Numbered from the stretch's first letter, positions 13,521 through 22,907 are shown. The stretch: DNA of 64,000 nt from an uncultured beta proteobacterium (GCA_903873485.1 CAIQOO010000011.1:1-64000), one strand, 5' to 3'. Notes: a model not told the origin generated them from the letters alone. Program-made: numbers and translations.

Positions 13521-13703
13521 TCACTGCGTCAGATGCCGGGGGCTCTTCAAGATTTCGCGCAGCGCGTCATAAACGCCGTTGCGTCGGTCCTTGAACTCGT
13601 ACTCGCGCACGGCATCAAGCAGCTTTAACACCTTGTCTGTGCGAACACCGTGCTGTTCGCACAGTTCTGCCAGCAGACGGCTATCTTCCAAAGTCATGTT
13701 CAT
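13521..13703 (-). CDS. Small protein of the DndD/HerA module
   Basis: A 60-residue, mostly helical protein (LLAELCEQHGVRTDKVLKLLDAVREYEFKDRRNGVYDALREIL). Its ATG overlaps the stop of the rhuM remnant (ATGA) and it ends 10 bases before the next gene, which argues for a real, co-translated gene despite its size. Small proteins of this kind occur beside Dnd-like and other DNA-modification gene sets, but I cannot assign a function. Confidence 0.6.
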   Translation of the reverse strand: MNMTLEDSRLLAELCEQHGVRTDKVLKLLDAVREYEFKDRRNGVYDALREILKSPRHLTQ

Positions 13704-14514
13704 GTTGTCTTCCCTGGGTTGTCATCGGTCAATTGCCGGGCAAACTGGTCAAAGTCACTGCCCGCGCGGGCTTTTTGATCGATTTGATGTCGATGATATT
13801 GTTCGTATTGACCTTCAGCCCGCTGCTGCGCCATCTCATGCGAAATTTTGCCTGCGTGGGTCAGGATGTCGCGGTCATTGATGTTCAAAAAGGCATCGAG
13901 TTTTTTGATCCAGTCGCCCATGTGCATGGCAATGCGGCGCATGGCCTGGCCTTCGGCAAAAATCAGATATTGCTCGGCCAGGTTGAGATGTCGGTGATTT
14001 TTTGGTAAAAGCGCCGCTCCGACGTGCGGATGTCCTGAATGCGGCGCGTCAGCTCTTCAAAATAGTCAAACGGCTGGTTCGGATTTTTCAGCCGCTCGTC
14101 ATCGAGTACAAAACCTTTGACGATGTATTCCTTCAGCCGCTGCGTGGCCCAGATGCGAAAGCGTGTGGCTACCGCGCTTTTGACCCGGTAGCCGACCGAG
14201 ATGATCATGTCGAGGTTGTAAAAATCGAGGTTTCGTCGCACCGAGCGGCCACCTTCTGCCCGAACTGTTAAGAATTTCTGAATAGTTGCCTCGGGCTGCA
14301 ATTCACCCTCTTCATACACGTTGCGGATGTGCATGCTGATGTTGGGTACCGAGGTCTGAAACAACTCGGCAATCAACTGCTGGGACAGCCACACGGTTTC
14401 GTTGGCCAGGCGCACATCAATCTTGATGCGGCCATCCTCGGCCTGATAGACCAGAAATTGCCCCATGGCTGGTGGCGACGGGTTCGGTGGCATAGGTGCG
14501 CTCCCTTGTTTCAT
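13700..14514 (-). pseudogene. rhuM: RhuM family protein, internally deleted
   Basis: The first 170 residues or so are a typical RhuM/KilA-like N-terminus (DVRLANETVWLSQQLIAELFQTSVPNISMHI ... FYNLDMIISVGYRVKSAVATRFRIWATQRLKEYIVKGF). After ERRFYQKITDI the frame is lost. The RhuM C-terminus (FAEGQAMRRIAMHMGDWIKKLDAFLNINDRDILTHAGKISHEMA) continues in another frame down to 13700. The middle domain of about 70-80 residues present in full-length RhuM (roughly 330 residues) is missing. RhuM genes are common cargo of Type I restriction loci. The 3' end still overlaps the next gene's start. Confidence 0.75.
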
Positions 14515-14529
14515 TTTTATACATCAAAT

Positions 14530-14582
14530 CAGGCTGTAGCCCTTATACCGCTTGCGTAATCAGCTATGCTTAACATAGCATT
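14530..14582. repeat. Dispersed palindromic repeat, copy 4
   Basis: AGGCTGTAGCCCTTATACCG, then CTTGCGTAATCAGCTATGCT and an AACATAGCATT tail. It fills the spacer between the DUF1016 and rhuM genes and resembles copy 5, including an AACATAG tail that the other copies lack. Confidence 0.7.
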
Positions 14583-14622
14583 CAGGATGACGGCATGGGC
14601 ATTGCCGGGTGACCAAGGCGGT

Positions 14623-15819
14623 CTATTCATGGCCCAACAACTCCAGCCGCTGTGCCTGCATGAACTGCTCCAGCGCCTGCCGTGACGGCAGCGCCACCTC
14701 ATATTTGGAGACAAACAGCCGGTTGTCGATGCTGGCGGTGGCGTACTGCACCAGCGCCTGGTCTTTGCCGGTACACAGCAGCAGGCCGACCGGCGGGTTG
14801 TCGCCCTCAATCATCATGTGCTGGCGATACCAGGTGACGTAGGTATTGAGCTGGCCCAAGTGTTCATGCTTGAAATCATCGACTTTGAGTTCCACCAGCA
14901 CATGGCACTTGAGAATGCGGTGGTAAAAAACCAAATCCACAAAGCCGCGTGTCTTGCCGATGACGATGCTCTTTTGCTGCGCCTCCAGTCAAAAGCCGTG
15001 ACCCAGCTCCAGCAAAAACTCGCGCAGGTTTTCGACCAGTGCCGCTTCCAGATCAGATTCGGCAACGGCATCTTTGGCGCGCAGGCCCAGAAATTCAAAA
15101 ATGTAGGGGTCGCGAATGGCAAGCTGTGGCTCGGCGGCTTCGATGCCCTTGTGCACCATTTCCGCCAGCTTTTCCTTGTCTTTGGACAGGCCGTATCGCT
15201 CAAAATACAAGGTGGCGATCTGGCGCTTGAGCGAACGCACCGACCAGTTGCCGCGAATGCACTCGATCTCGTAAAAAGCGCGTTTGAGCGGGTTGTCGAT
15301 CTCGATCAACTCGACAAAATGGCTAAACGACAAACTATCCCGGAGCTTTTTTCCGGGCAACGCCAATAGTGGAGACGGTGTCTCCACTATTGGCAAACCA
15401 GCCAGGTCATCTGATTGTCCGGTCACTGACTGGAAAAAGAAGGCTGGCTTCTGGCCCGCGCTCAATGGTGGCAACAGTGTCTCCATAATTTGCGGGTATG
15501 CCCGGTAAAACCGCTGATAGCGAAAAAGCTCGCGGCGATCACACCGGCTGATTTTGAGCCTGGTGAGTTCCTCGGCCAGTGCCGCAAGCAAACCCTCGCC
15601 ATACTTCGCCCGATCCACGCCCTTGAGTTCAAAGACGACGATGTGATACCCAATCATCCAATTGCGCAGTGTCAGCGTGGTGTTGACCACCCGGCTGACA
15701 GCGGCAGCGCTTTCCTCATGAATGCGCTGAATCGCCGACACCAGGGCGGCAAAATCCAGATCGCCGTCACCCGCCTCTTTGGTCGGTGCGGGTCGGCTGA
15801 CCGAGGATTTTTTATTCAT
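14623..15819 (-). pseudogene. DUF1016 (YhcG-like) nuclease with in-frame TGA
   Basis: The N-terminal part (14989-15819, 276 residues) carries the DUF1016 N-terminal domain (LVNTTLTLRNWMIGYHIVVFELKG-like segment, SRCDRRELFRYQRFYRAYPQI). It ends in LLELGHGF followed by TGA. Translation resumes in the same frame with LEAQQKSIVIGKTRGFVDLVFYHRIL and VELKVDDFKHEHLGQLNTYV, the PD-(D/E)XK nuclease core, down to 14623. The position corresponds to the residue after GF in the conserved GFAF motif, seen intact in the DUF1016 fragment at 63565-64000. Without readthrough the product lacks its nuclease. Confidence 0.85.
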
Positions 15820-16045
15820 CGCCCGGCATCGGTGCGCGCTGCGGCACCCGGTCCAGAATCGCCTGAAATGCGGCTGGGCTAGCGCGCTCAGCCCGGCTGC
15901 GCAAATAAGACTCGGCAGTCAATGCTGAAATTTTCTCAGTCACTGCCGTGATGATGAACTGAGACACCGGCACGCCATCCATATCGGCCATCTCCTGAAT
16001 GTGGCGTTGAACGGAATTGGGCAAAGTCAGATTCAAAGTAGTCAT
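15812..16045 (-). CDS. Antitoxin-like ribbon-helix-helix protein
   Basis: A 77-residue protein whose N-terminus (TTLNLTLPNSVQRHIQEMADMDGVPVSQFIITAVTEKISAL) has the strand-helix-helix pattern of ribbon-helix-helix DNA-binding antitoxins. Its start overlaps the stop of the PIN-domain toxin (ATGA), so the pair is toxin-first. Its 3' end overlaps the DUF1016 start by 8 bases. Confidence 0.7.
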   Translation of the reverse strand: MTTLNLTLPNSVQRHIQEMADMDGVPVSQFIITAVTEKISALTAESYLRSRAERASPAAFQAILDRVPQRAPMPGDE

Positions 16046-16488
16046 ATCAGCTCCAGTAGCATGGTTTTCGGGGTAATCACGTCAATGCCAAAGCGCACCG
16101 CTGGACGAAAATCTTTGGCGTTGAAAGTCACAATATGCGGCACTTGGGCGGCGACTGCCAATTCCAGCACCATGTCGTCTTTGGCATCGGGCAAGCAGGG
16201 TCGCCACAAAAAATAGACCGATTGAAACGCAGCCTGTGTGCACAAGTTGTCCAGTACGACATCCACTTGCGCATCGCTTAGACCCAGCTCGGGATGATGC
16301 CGTTTGAGCACATCCTCGTATTCAAACAGCAATGGGGTTGAAAGCGCGATGCGCACCTGTCCGCTGGCAATGGCCCTGAGCAACTGGTGTGACTTGCCGC
16401 TGGCTGAATACAAACCGGCATAAAGCACGTTGGTATCGAGCACGATGCGCGGCGGTGACTTTGATTTGGCTGCGGTGCTCACATTCAT
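16042..16488 (-). CDS. PIN-domain toxin
   Basis: A 148-residue PIN-family ribonuclease of the 'putative toxin-antitoxin system toxin component' group. Acidic metal ligands are visible in RIVLDTNVLYAGL, LPDAKDDMVLELAVAA and TFNAKDFRPAV. It is intact, unlike the other toxins in this window. It lies between hsdS and DUF1016 as cargo of the restriction locus and overlaps its antitoxin by 4 bases. The likely activity is RNA cleavage when free of antitoxin. Confidence 0.8.
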   Translation of the reverse strand: MNVSTAAKSKSPPRIVLDTNVLYAGLYSASGKSHQLLRAIASGQVRIALSTPLLFEYEDVLKRHHPELGLSDAQVDVVLDNLCTQAAFQSVYFLWRPCLPDAKDDMVLELAVAAQVPHIVTFNAKDFRPAVRFGIDVITPKTMLLELI

Positions 16489-16503
16489 GGTCTTTCATCA
16501 AAA

Positions 16504-16552
16504 CAGGCTGTAGCGCTTATGCTGCTTGCGTAGCTAGCTACGCTAAACATAG
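16504..16552. repeat. Dispersed palindromic repeat, copy 5
   Basis: CAGGCTGTAGCGCTTATGCT followed by GCTTGCGTAGCTAGCTACGC, in the spacer between hsdS and the PIN toxin. It is the closest relative of copy 4. Confidence 0.7.
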
Positions 16553-16621
16553 TGACAAAAAAAACCGCACGGGCCAGAACTTGATCAGTGCCGTGTTCGG
16601 AAGTGCTGGTCAGTGGACTGT

Positions 16622-17983
16622 TCATGGCTGGACGGCAGCCTCAATGAGTTGTTCAACGCGGGTTTTGGCTCTACACAATAAAGATTCGGACTCTCTTTTT
16701 GCCGCCCTATGCTGCATTAGAAAATGTTCTATTTCTTGTTGTCTTTGCCACTGAATTATTGGGATTGGAATTTGTGCTAACTGGCTCTGATTTAGTCGCT
16801 GTTGTACGCTACCTCGGCTATATCTAAGCATTTGCATCTGACCGTAAGTCGTGTTCAGCAAAAGATTTAGATAATTTGGAGAAATTTCGACCTTACTGTC
16901 TGTAGTTAACCGAATTCTAATTAAATTGTCACTAAAAAAAGACTCTGCTAACTCCTTCTCAACGATCCCACAAACGCCAATAGAGCCAACTCTCGTTACT
17001 AAAATGTCATCTTCTTTCGCTATAGAACTCAGTGTTGGTTTCAATGCACCGGTTTTCAAAATTGCCATATTCTCAATATATCCTGATTGAACGTCAGTGC
17101 CCCTTATATATGGAATGCCTTTTTCAGAATATGAGGAAGAATAAATTCCTGTTACTAGTTTTTCAGAAATGGTTTTAATGCGTTTATTTGGGTAATTCGC
17201 TGCAAGAGCATCCAACTGCTTGTACATCGGTTGAAAATAGTCTGCATCACAGCGGCGCGATGACTCCAACTCGCTGAATTGTGCGGCGTAGCCCACTGGC
17301 TTTTGGAATATCAGCTTGTCCAGACATAAAGCAGTGTTCAGAAGATTTTGCGCAGCGACATAGGCACTCAGTGTGTCACGCTGCTTGACGAAGGCAGCAT
17401 TCACAAGATTGGCAACCTCCTGTTGCAGAGAAAGACCAGGAAGATGAATAAGAATTTTGCGTACTTCTGATCCGCTAACGTTTGCCTGATTGATTGAGCG
17501 CATCGCGCGCCTTTTAATCTGGCCAATCCCAAACGATGTGTTCAGGAAAATCGTCAAAAACTCAGGCAGTAGCCGTGTGGCATCGGGAACAAGGTGGATC
17601 AGATACGACGCGAAAGTGCAATCGGTCTGATCTTTAACGATGCCAGTTCTACCGACAAATTCGAAAGAATTTGTTCGATTGAAAAGAACGTCATTTTCTC
17701 TAAGAGCACTGGAATTGAACTCGGTTTGCGAAATATTGGCAAATTTTGCTGGTCGCTGCGCGAAGCAGCCATCCAGCTCGTTCATACGGAAAATCGGAAA
17801 TCCTTGGCCGGCTGAATTCATGGAAATCGACAGGCCGTACTCGCACTTCTTCAATACACGTCCAATTGGCAGCCACTCGGTTCCAACGGCTGGCGCAAAC
17901 ACATAACGAGGATCAAAAAATTCCGCTGAAAAGCGATTGTGGGTAATAGCTTCACTAACCTGTACAAGGTTTATAGCGGCCAT
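16622..17983 (-). CDS. hsdS: Type I restriction specificity subunit
   Basis: A 453-residue HsdS with two target-recognition domains, each followed by a helical spacer (ASYLIHLVPDATRLLPEFLTIFLNT ... SINQANVSGSEVRKILIHLPGLSLQQEVANLVNAAF, then SDNLIRIRLTTDSKVEISPNYLNLLLNT ... SVQQRLNQSQLAQIPIPIIQWQRQQEIEHFL). The two recognition domains would define a bipartite target. The ATG at 17983 shares its A with the hsdM stop (TAATG), so this start is preferred over one 22 codons upstream. Base composition is clearly more AT-rich than its neighbours, as usual for recently acquired specificity genes. Intact. Confidence 0.9.
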   Translation of the reverse strand: MAAINLVQVSEAITHNRFSAEFFDPRYVFAPAVGTEWLPIGRVLKKCEYGLSISMNSAGQGFPIFRMNELDGCFAQRPAKFANISQTEFNSSALRENDVLFNRTNSFEFVGRTGIVKDQTDCTFASYLIHLVPDATRLLPEFLTIFLNTSFGIGQIKRRAMRSINQANVSGSEVRKILIHLPGLSLQQEVANLVNAAFVKQRDTLSAYVAAQNLLNTALCLDKLIFQKPVGYAAQFSELESSRRCDADYFQPMYKQLDALAANYPNKRIKTISEKLVTGIYSSSYSEKGIPYIRGTDVQSGYIENMAILKTGALKPTLSSIAKEDDILVTRVGSIGVCGIVEKELAESFFSDNLIRIRLTTDSKVEISPNYLNLLLNTTYGQMQMLRYSRGSVQQRLNQSQLAQIPIPIIQWQRQQEIEHFLMQHRAAKRESESLLCRAKTRVEQLIEAAVQP

Positions 17984-20767
17984 TACTTGTCGCTCCAAAA
18001 ATTCAACCCCTGCGCTTGCGCAAACCGGACAAACGCCTCCGCCACACACATCTGCTCATCAGGAATCTTGGCCGCATCCGCCAGATCAGCCGCACCCAGG
18101 TCGTAATTCACCAAATCCTGATCAATCACAAGCTGCCCTTCCTGCGGATGCCCGTCGGGGAATTCAACCAGGCTACCCTGGTCATCAAGCAGATGTTTGT
18201 AGTCGCCCGAGTTGTCCTTGCCACTGTTCTCGCTCACCGCCATAAAAATGGGGTAATCAAGCTGCTTGGCCACTTCGGCGGCAATCCAGCGTTCCTTGAG
18301 GGTGCCAATCAGCTCGTCATCGGCCAGCACCAGTTCCAGCTTGCCGCGCTGGCTCAGCAGTTTCAAGGCAGACTCGGCTTGCGGAATCTGCTTTTCCAGC
18401 CCCTTGATTTGCGCCTTGAACACTTTTTCCTGATCTTTGCGGGCGGCCTTCAACTTCTGGATGTCAATCTTGTAGGTGTTCTGCACATCCTTAATTTGAA
18501 GTTTCAGCGCTGCCTTGTCACCCGTCCAGCGAATCATCAGCGTGGCCACTTCCATGTCCTGCTTTTGCGCTAGGGCTTGGGCATCACTTTCCAGGTTCAT
18601 CAGCTTTTGCTTGGCCCATAGCAGGGTCGCCTTTAGCTCCCTCAACTTTTCTTCAGCCGCTGCCAGGCGGTCTTCTGCTTCTGTGGCTTCTGCGCCGTCT
18701 GATTCACTGGCAGCACCGCTGTCGTCCTCACTACTGGCAGACTCGTCTGGTTCGGGTTCGCTGAAGTTTTCGGCGATCAGGTCCGCCACCGCTTCAGGAA
18801 CGGCATCTTCCGGCACGTCAACATCCGTGGCATAAAGCGCCAACAGCGCCTGGATGTCGGCCTCGTAATCCGGGCAGGCACCAGCCACCTTGTCATGCAC
18901 CTGGGCAATCTGGTCAAGCTGGTCTTGCGTGTATTTCTGCACAAACAGCACCGAGGTTTTGGTGCCAGTGTGGGGTTTGAATGTGTTGGGGTGCAGGCCA
19001 ACCACCGCCAGCAGACGGGCTTTTTTCAGAATCCATTCCCGAATGAAGGCCAGTGATGAATTGTTGAACTTGCCCTGTGGCAGCACGATGGCGGCGCGGC
19101 CACCGGGCTTGAGCATTTTCAGGATGCGCTCGATAAACAGCACATCGCGCTCTTCTTTGGGGGCCTTGTCGTCACCAGCACGCTTCAGGGCGGGCCGGGC
19201 CAGCTCGTAGCGGGCCAGCATTTTGCGGTCTTTCATTTCACCCGCAAACGGCGGATTGGCCAGAATCACGTCGAATTTCAGCTCGTCAAAATACTCCCAG
19301 GCCTTGTCCTCATCCTTGAGCATTTCGCCATCCGGGATTTTTCTGGCGGTCAGTTTGGCTTGCCGAAGTTCGTGCATCAGCGCCTGGCCGGATGCGTTTT
19401 CATACCAGGTACGCGGGTCGAGGCTGCTGACATCCGGACCGAAAATTTTGGTGTGACCATCCCCGGCAATCAGCATCAAGGCGCGCGATGTTTTGGCAGC
19501 GCGATGTTTTGGCAGCGCGCTGCTCAAAGTCGATGCCCCACAGGTATTTGGCAGCATATTTGTGTTTGCGTGTTTCGCGCTGGGCGTTGTCTGTGGCGGG
19601 GTAACACCAATCCATGGCGTGCAGCAAAAAGCCGCCCGATCCACACGATGGATCCATCACATATTCGGTGCGTGTCGGGTTGAGCATGCGCACGCACATT
19701 TCAACGACGTGGCGCGGCGTGAAAAACTGGCCCTTTTTCTTTTTCGCCTCGGTTGGCAGCAGGTATTCAAAGGCATCGTCCATGATGCGCAGGTTGGAGC
19801 CCATCAGGCGCACACCTTCAAAGCGCCCAATACAAACCTGCAGGTGTCGTCGGGCCAGTTCGATGTCTTCACCGGGGCGGAAAATGCCTGGCCACTCTTC
19901 GCAGGCTTGGTGAAACAGGCTGTTAGTGCGGTCGTAAGTCAGGTCCGGGTCGGGCACGCCGGTTTTTGAATTCACCGCCTGGCCAAACTCGACCGTTTTG
20001 TCCTTGCGCACCTCGTCGGCCTGCTTTTCGTCCCAGATTTTGGCGAAGATCAGCTTGAAAATTTCGTTGAATTCATCCTTACCGCTGTCGGCCAGCACCA
20101 GTTCTTCCAGCCCCTGAATGATGTTTTTGAAATTGAATTCGCGCTTGAGTTGCAGCAGGGTTTTTTTTGCCTCCAGAACGTCTTTGGGCTCTTTGCCACG
20201 CTTGGGGATGTCAAACAGCGTGTCGTCAAACTGCGCCGGATAGGGCCGGTAAAGAATGATGCTGTCGGCTCCGTTGGACCACACCGCCACCGGCGCGCCC
20301 TTGGCGTTCATGTAACTTTTAAGCTGCTCAATGCCGTCCTTGCGCTTGGGCTTTTTGCATTCGACGATGATTTTTGGCGTGAGCTTGGTCGAGCTGGTAT
20401 AGACGATGATGTCAGCCGCCTTGGTGCCGACCTCGGTGCCAAACTGCACGCCCTTTTCCAGATCAATCTCGTCGGCCTGGTAGCCGTAATGTTGCATCAG
20501 CTTATAGACCCACAACTGACGAATGATCTCTTCAGGGGCTGACTTGCCGCCTTCGGCATACACCTGCACTTCCTCATTGCCGGTGGAAAACGGGATCAAG
20601 CTCTTCAGGTAGAACTTGACCTTGCCGGCATCTTTGCCAGTGCTGGCGGTCTTGGGGTAGATCGTGAGGATCTCGTGGATGGGTTTGCCGAGGTTTTCAA
20701 ACTCTGTGAGTTCAAACTTGACACCCGGCTCTTTGAAAATTCGGTCGATGAGTTCTTTGGTATTCAT
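17983..20767 (-). pseudogene. hsdM: HsdM fused to an HsdR_N-type nuclease domain; split by a 16-bp tandem duplication
   Basis: The N-terminal 19400-20767 frame has a PD-(D/E)XK restriction domain (Asp119 in KAADIIVY, Glu136 and Lys138 in IIVECKKPK), then the methylase domain with GQFFTPRHVVEMCV and SAM motif DPSCGSGGF. The second frame continues with FDVILANPPFAG (catalytic NPPF), FNNSSLAFIREWILKKARLLAVVGL and a coiled coil of about 100 residues to 17983. A 16-bp unit duplicated at 19483-19514 causes the shift. Deleting one unit restores FEQRAAKTSRALMLIAGDG and a protein of about 922 residues. It would methylate adenine with HsdS. The fused nuclease domain is unusual for a Type I M subunit. 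No HsdR is nearby. Confidence 0.85.
19483..19514. repeat. 16-bp tandem duplication in hsdM
   Basis: GCGCGATGTTTTGGCA occurs twice head to tail (19483-19498, 19499-19514), followed by a further partial GCGCG. One unit keeps hsdM in frame; two units shift it by one base. Confidence 0.95.
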
Positions 20768-21226
20768 GGTTTGCGAGTTGTCCCTTTGTTTCTGGCCAAA
20801 GCGCTTGTCGATGTCGCTGGCTTGGTTTTGGATGGCCGGCTGACCTAACGCCCAGTTCAGCTATCGCAATGCGCTTGCGTCCCCAATGTTTCCGAATCAT
20901 CACATCAATCAGGTCGGGAACAGAGCGGAAATGGTGCACTCTACAGCAAAGCACCGGGGCATCCGGCAGCTTCAAGGCAAGTTCGCAGGCGACACTTCCT
21001 GATGCTACAGTTTAAGTAGCTTCCTGCGCAGTATTGACAATGGCTACGGGCCTATTTTGGTAAAATTCAGCCGAGTCGCGGCACGGCTTGATGCCCAGGC
21101 ATGACAGTTTGAAACAGGGCACCTGAAAGCTTGCCATTTTCTTGGTGCTTATGACCCCAGCCTGGCAGCACGGCTCGCCCTTCAACTATGATCGAGCCGC
21201 CGGGATTTTCCCGGTCTCCCTTTTTT
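20768..21226. other. Divergent spacer between hsdM and mlaF
   Basis: About 460 bases without a supportable gene. It should hold the promoters of both the restriction locus (leftward) and the mla operon (rightward). A TTGACA at 21034-21039 and TAAAAT at 21061-21066 are present, but their 21-base spacing is poor. A repeat-like TTTAAGTAGCTTCCTGCGCA lies at 21011-21030. A leftward 87-codon frame (20712-20975) overlaps the hsdM start and is not convincing. Confidence 0.5.
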
Positions 21227-22045
21227 ATGGCACCAAATTCTTCTGAATCTCTTGTCGAACTGCGCCACCTTACCTTCGGCTATGGTGAGCGGGTCATTCT
21301 GGACGACGTTAGCCTGTCGGTGCCGCGTGGCAAGGTGACGGCGCTGATGGGTGCCTCGGGCGGCGGCAAGACCACCATCTTGCGCCTGATCGGCGGGCAA
21401 AACCGGGCGCAGTCCGGGCAGATGCTGTTTGACGGCCTGGATGTGACGCCGATGAACCAGCAGCAACTCTATGCGGCCAGGCGGCGCATGGGCATGCTGT
21501 TTCAGTTTGGCGCCTTGTTTGCCGACTTGTCGGCGTTTGACAACGTGGCGTTTCCGCTGCGAGAGCACACCGATCTGCCGGAACCTATGATTCGCGACAT
21601 CGTGCTGATGAAACTCAATGCGGTGGGCCTGCGTGGCGCGCGAGACCTGATGCCCAGTGACCTGTCTGGCGGCATGGCGCGGCGGGTGGCATTGGCGCGG
21701 GCGATTGCACTCGACCCCGAACTGGTGATGTACGACGAGCCATTTTCCGGGCTTGATCCGATTTCGCTGGCAATTTCGGCGGATTTGATTCGCAAGCTCA
21801 ATGACTCGATGGGCCTGACCAGCATTTTTGTCTCGCACGAACTCGAACAGACCTTTGCCATTTCTGACCATGTGATCATTTTGGCCAATGGCAAGGTCGC
21901 CACCGAAGGCACACCTGAGCAGGTGCGGCAAAGCAGCGACCCGCTGGTGTTCCAGTATGTCAATGCGCTGACCGATGGTCCGGTGCAGTTTCATTATCCA
22001 GGCCCGAGCGTGGCTGAAGATTTTGGTGCAGGAGTGCGGGCATGA
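21227..22045 (+). CDS. mlaF: Phospholipid transport ABC ATPase
   Basis: ATPase of the Mla inner-membrane complex that moves phospholipids between inner and outer membrane. Walker A GASGGGKTT, signature LSGGMARR and Walker B LVMYDEPFSGLD are present, with the switch histidine in VSHELEQT. I chose the ATG at 21227 because homology starts at SLVELRHLTFGYG; an in-frame ATG at 21188 is possible, and neither has a clear ribosome-binding site. The end overlaps mlaE by 4 bases. First gene of an mlaF-E-D-A-C-B operon. Confidence 0.92.
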   Translation: MAPNSSESLVELRHLTFGYGERVILDDVSLSVPRGKVTALMGASGGGKTTILRLIGGQNRAQSGQMLFDGLDVTPMNQQQLYAARRRMGMLFQFGALFADLSAFDNVAFPLREHTDLPEPMIRDIVLMKLNAVGLRGARDLMPSDLSGGMARRVALARAIALDPELVMYDEPFSGLDPISLAISADLIRKLNDSMGLTSIFVSHELEQTFAISDHVIILANGKVATEGTPEQVRQSSDPLVFQYVNALTDGPVQFHYPGPSVAEDFGAGVRA

Positions 22046-22824
22046 GTTGGTACAAACCAGCCGATATCGGCTTTGCGGCGCGCCGCCAGCTTGCTGACCT
22101 GGGGCAGGGTGCGCGGCTGTTTGTGCGCCTGTTGACAACGCTGGTGCCGGCTTTCAGGCGCTTTGGGCTGATTCGCGACCAGATTCATTTTTTGGGCAAT
22201 TACTCGCTGGCCATCATTGCTGTGTCGGGTTTGTTCGTCGGTTTTGTGTTTGGCTTGCAGGGTTATTACACCTTGCAGCGCTATGGCTCATCTGAGGCAC
22301 TGGGCTTGCTGGTGGCGCTGAGCCTGGTGCGCGAACTAGGTCCAGTGGTGACGGCCCTGCTGTTTGCTGGTCGCGCCGGCACGTCGCTGACCGCCGAGAT
22401 TGGCCTGATGAAGGCCGGCGAGCAAATAAGCGTGATGGAGATGATGGCGGTGGACCCGGTGTTGCGCATTCTGGCACCCCGGTTCTGGGCTGGCATCATC
22501 ACCATGCCCTTGCTGGCCGCCGTCTTCAGTGCCATGGGCATCATTGGCGGCTGGGTAGTCGGGGTGCTGATGATCGGTGTTGATTCCGGTTCGTTCTGGA
22601 GCCAGATTCAGGGTGGTGTCGATGTCTGGCAGGATGTTGGTAACGGCATCGTCAAAAGCGTGGTGTTCGGTTTTACCGTCACCTTTGTCGCGTTGCTGGA
22701 GGGTTTTGAAGCGCAGCCGACCCCCGAGGGCGTGGCCAGTGCCACCACCCGTACCGTGGTGACCGCATCGCTGGCCGTGCTGGGTCTGGATTTCATCCTG
22801 ACGGCCTTGATGTTCACGATTTGA
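22042..22824 (+). CDS. mlaE: Phospholipid transport permease
   Basis: A 260-residue MlaE-family permease with several hydrophobic helices and the family segments LVRELGPVVTALLFAGRAGTSLTAEIGLMKAGEQISVMEMMAVDP and DVGNGIVKSVVFGFTVTFVALLEGF. It forms the membrane core to which MlaF and the MlaD hexamer attach. It overlaps mlaF (ATGA). Confidence 0.93.
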   Translation: MSWYKPADIGFAARRQLADLGQGARLFVRLLTTLVPAFRRFGLIRDQIHFLGNYSLAIIAVSGLFVGFVFGLQGYYTLQRYGSSEALGLLVALSLVRELGPVVTALLFAGRAGTSLTAEIGLMKAGEQISVMEMMAVDPVLRILAPRFWAGIITMPLLAAVFSAMGIIGGWVVGVLMIGVDSGSFWSQIQGGVDVWQDVGNGIVKSVVFGFTVTFVALLEGFEAQPTPEGVASATTRTVVTASLAVLGLDFILTALMFTI

Positions 22825-22907
22825 TGCAATGAAAATTGGCGGGCCGGCTGCAGCGTGGTGCAGGTCAGGCATGGCCGCAGTTCCCCTATTGATTTTGAGA
22901 GGAAGTT

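Noticed and set aside
14980-14995. Selenocysteine or stop-codon recoding at the TGA in DUF1016 (and at the TGA in the DUF4258 gene near 43234)
   Set aside because: No SECIS-like hairpin was evident, family members have ordinary residues there, and other genes in the window use TGA as a normal stop. Nonsense mutation is simpler.
20712-20975. An 87-codon leftward gene upstream of hsdM
   Set aside because: It overlaps the hsdM start, has no recognisable domain and its second half is hsdM sequence in another frame.
21034-21066. Sigma70 promoter for the mla operon
   Set aside because: TTGACA and TAAAAT are present but 21 bases apart, which is outside the useful range. Mentioned only in the spacer note.
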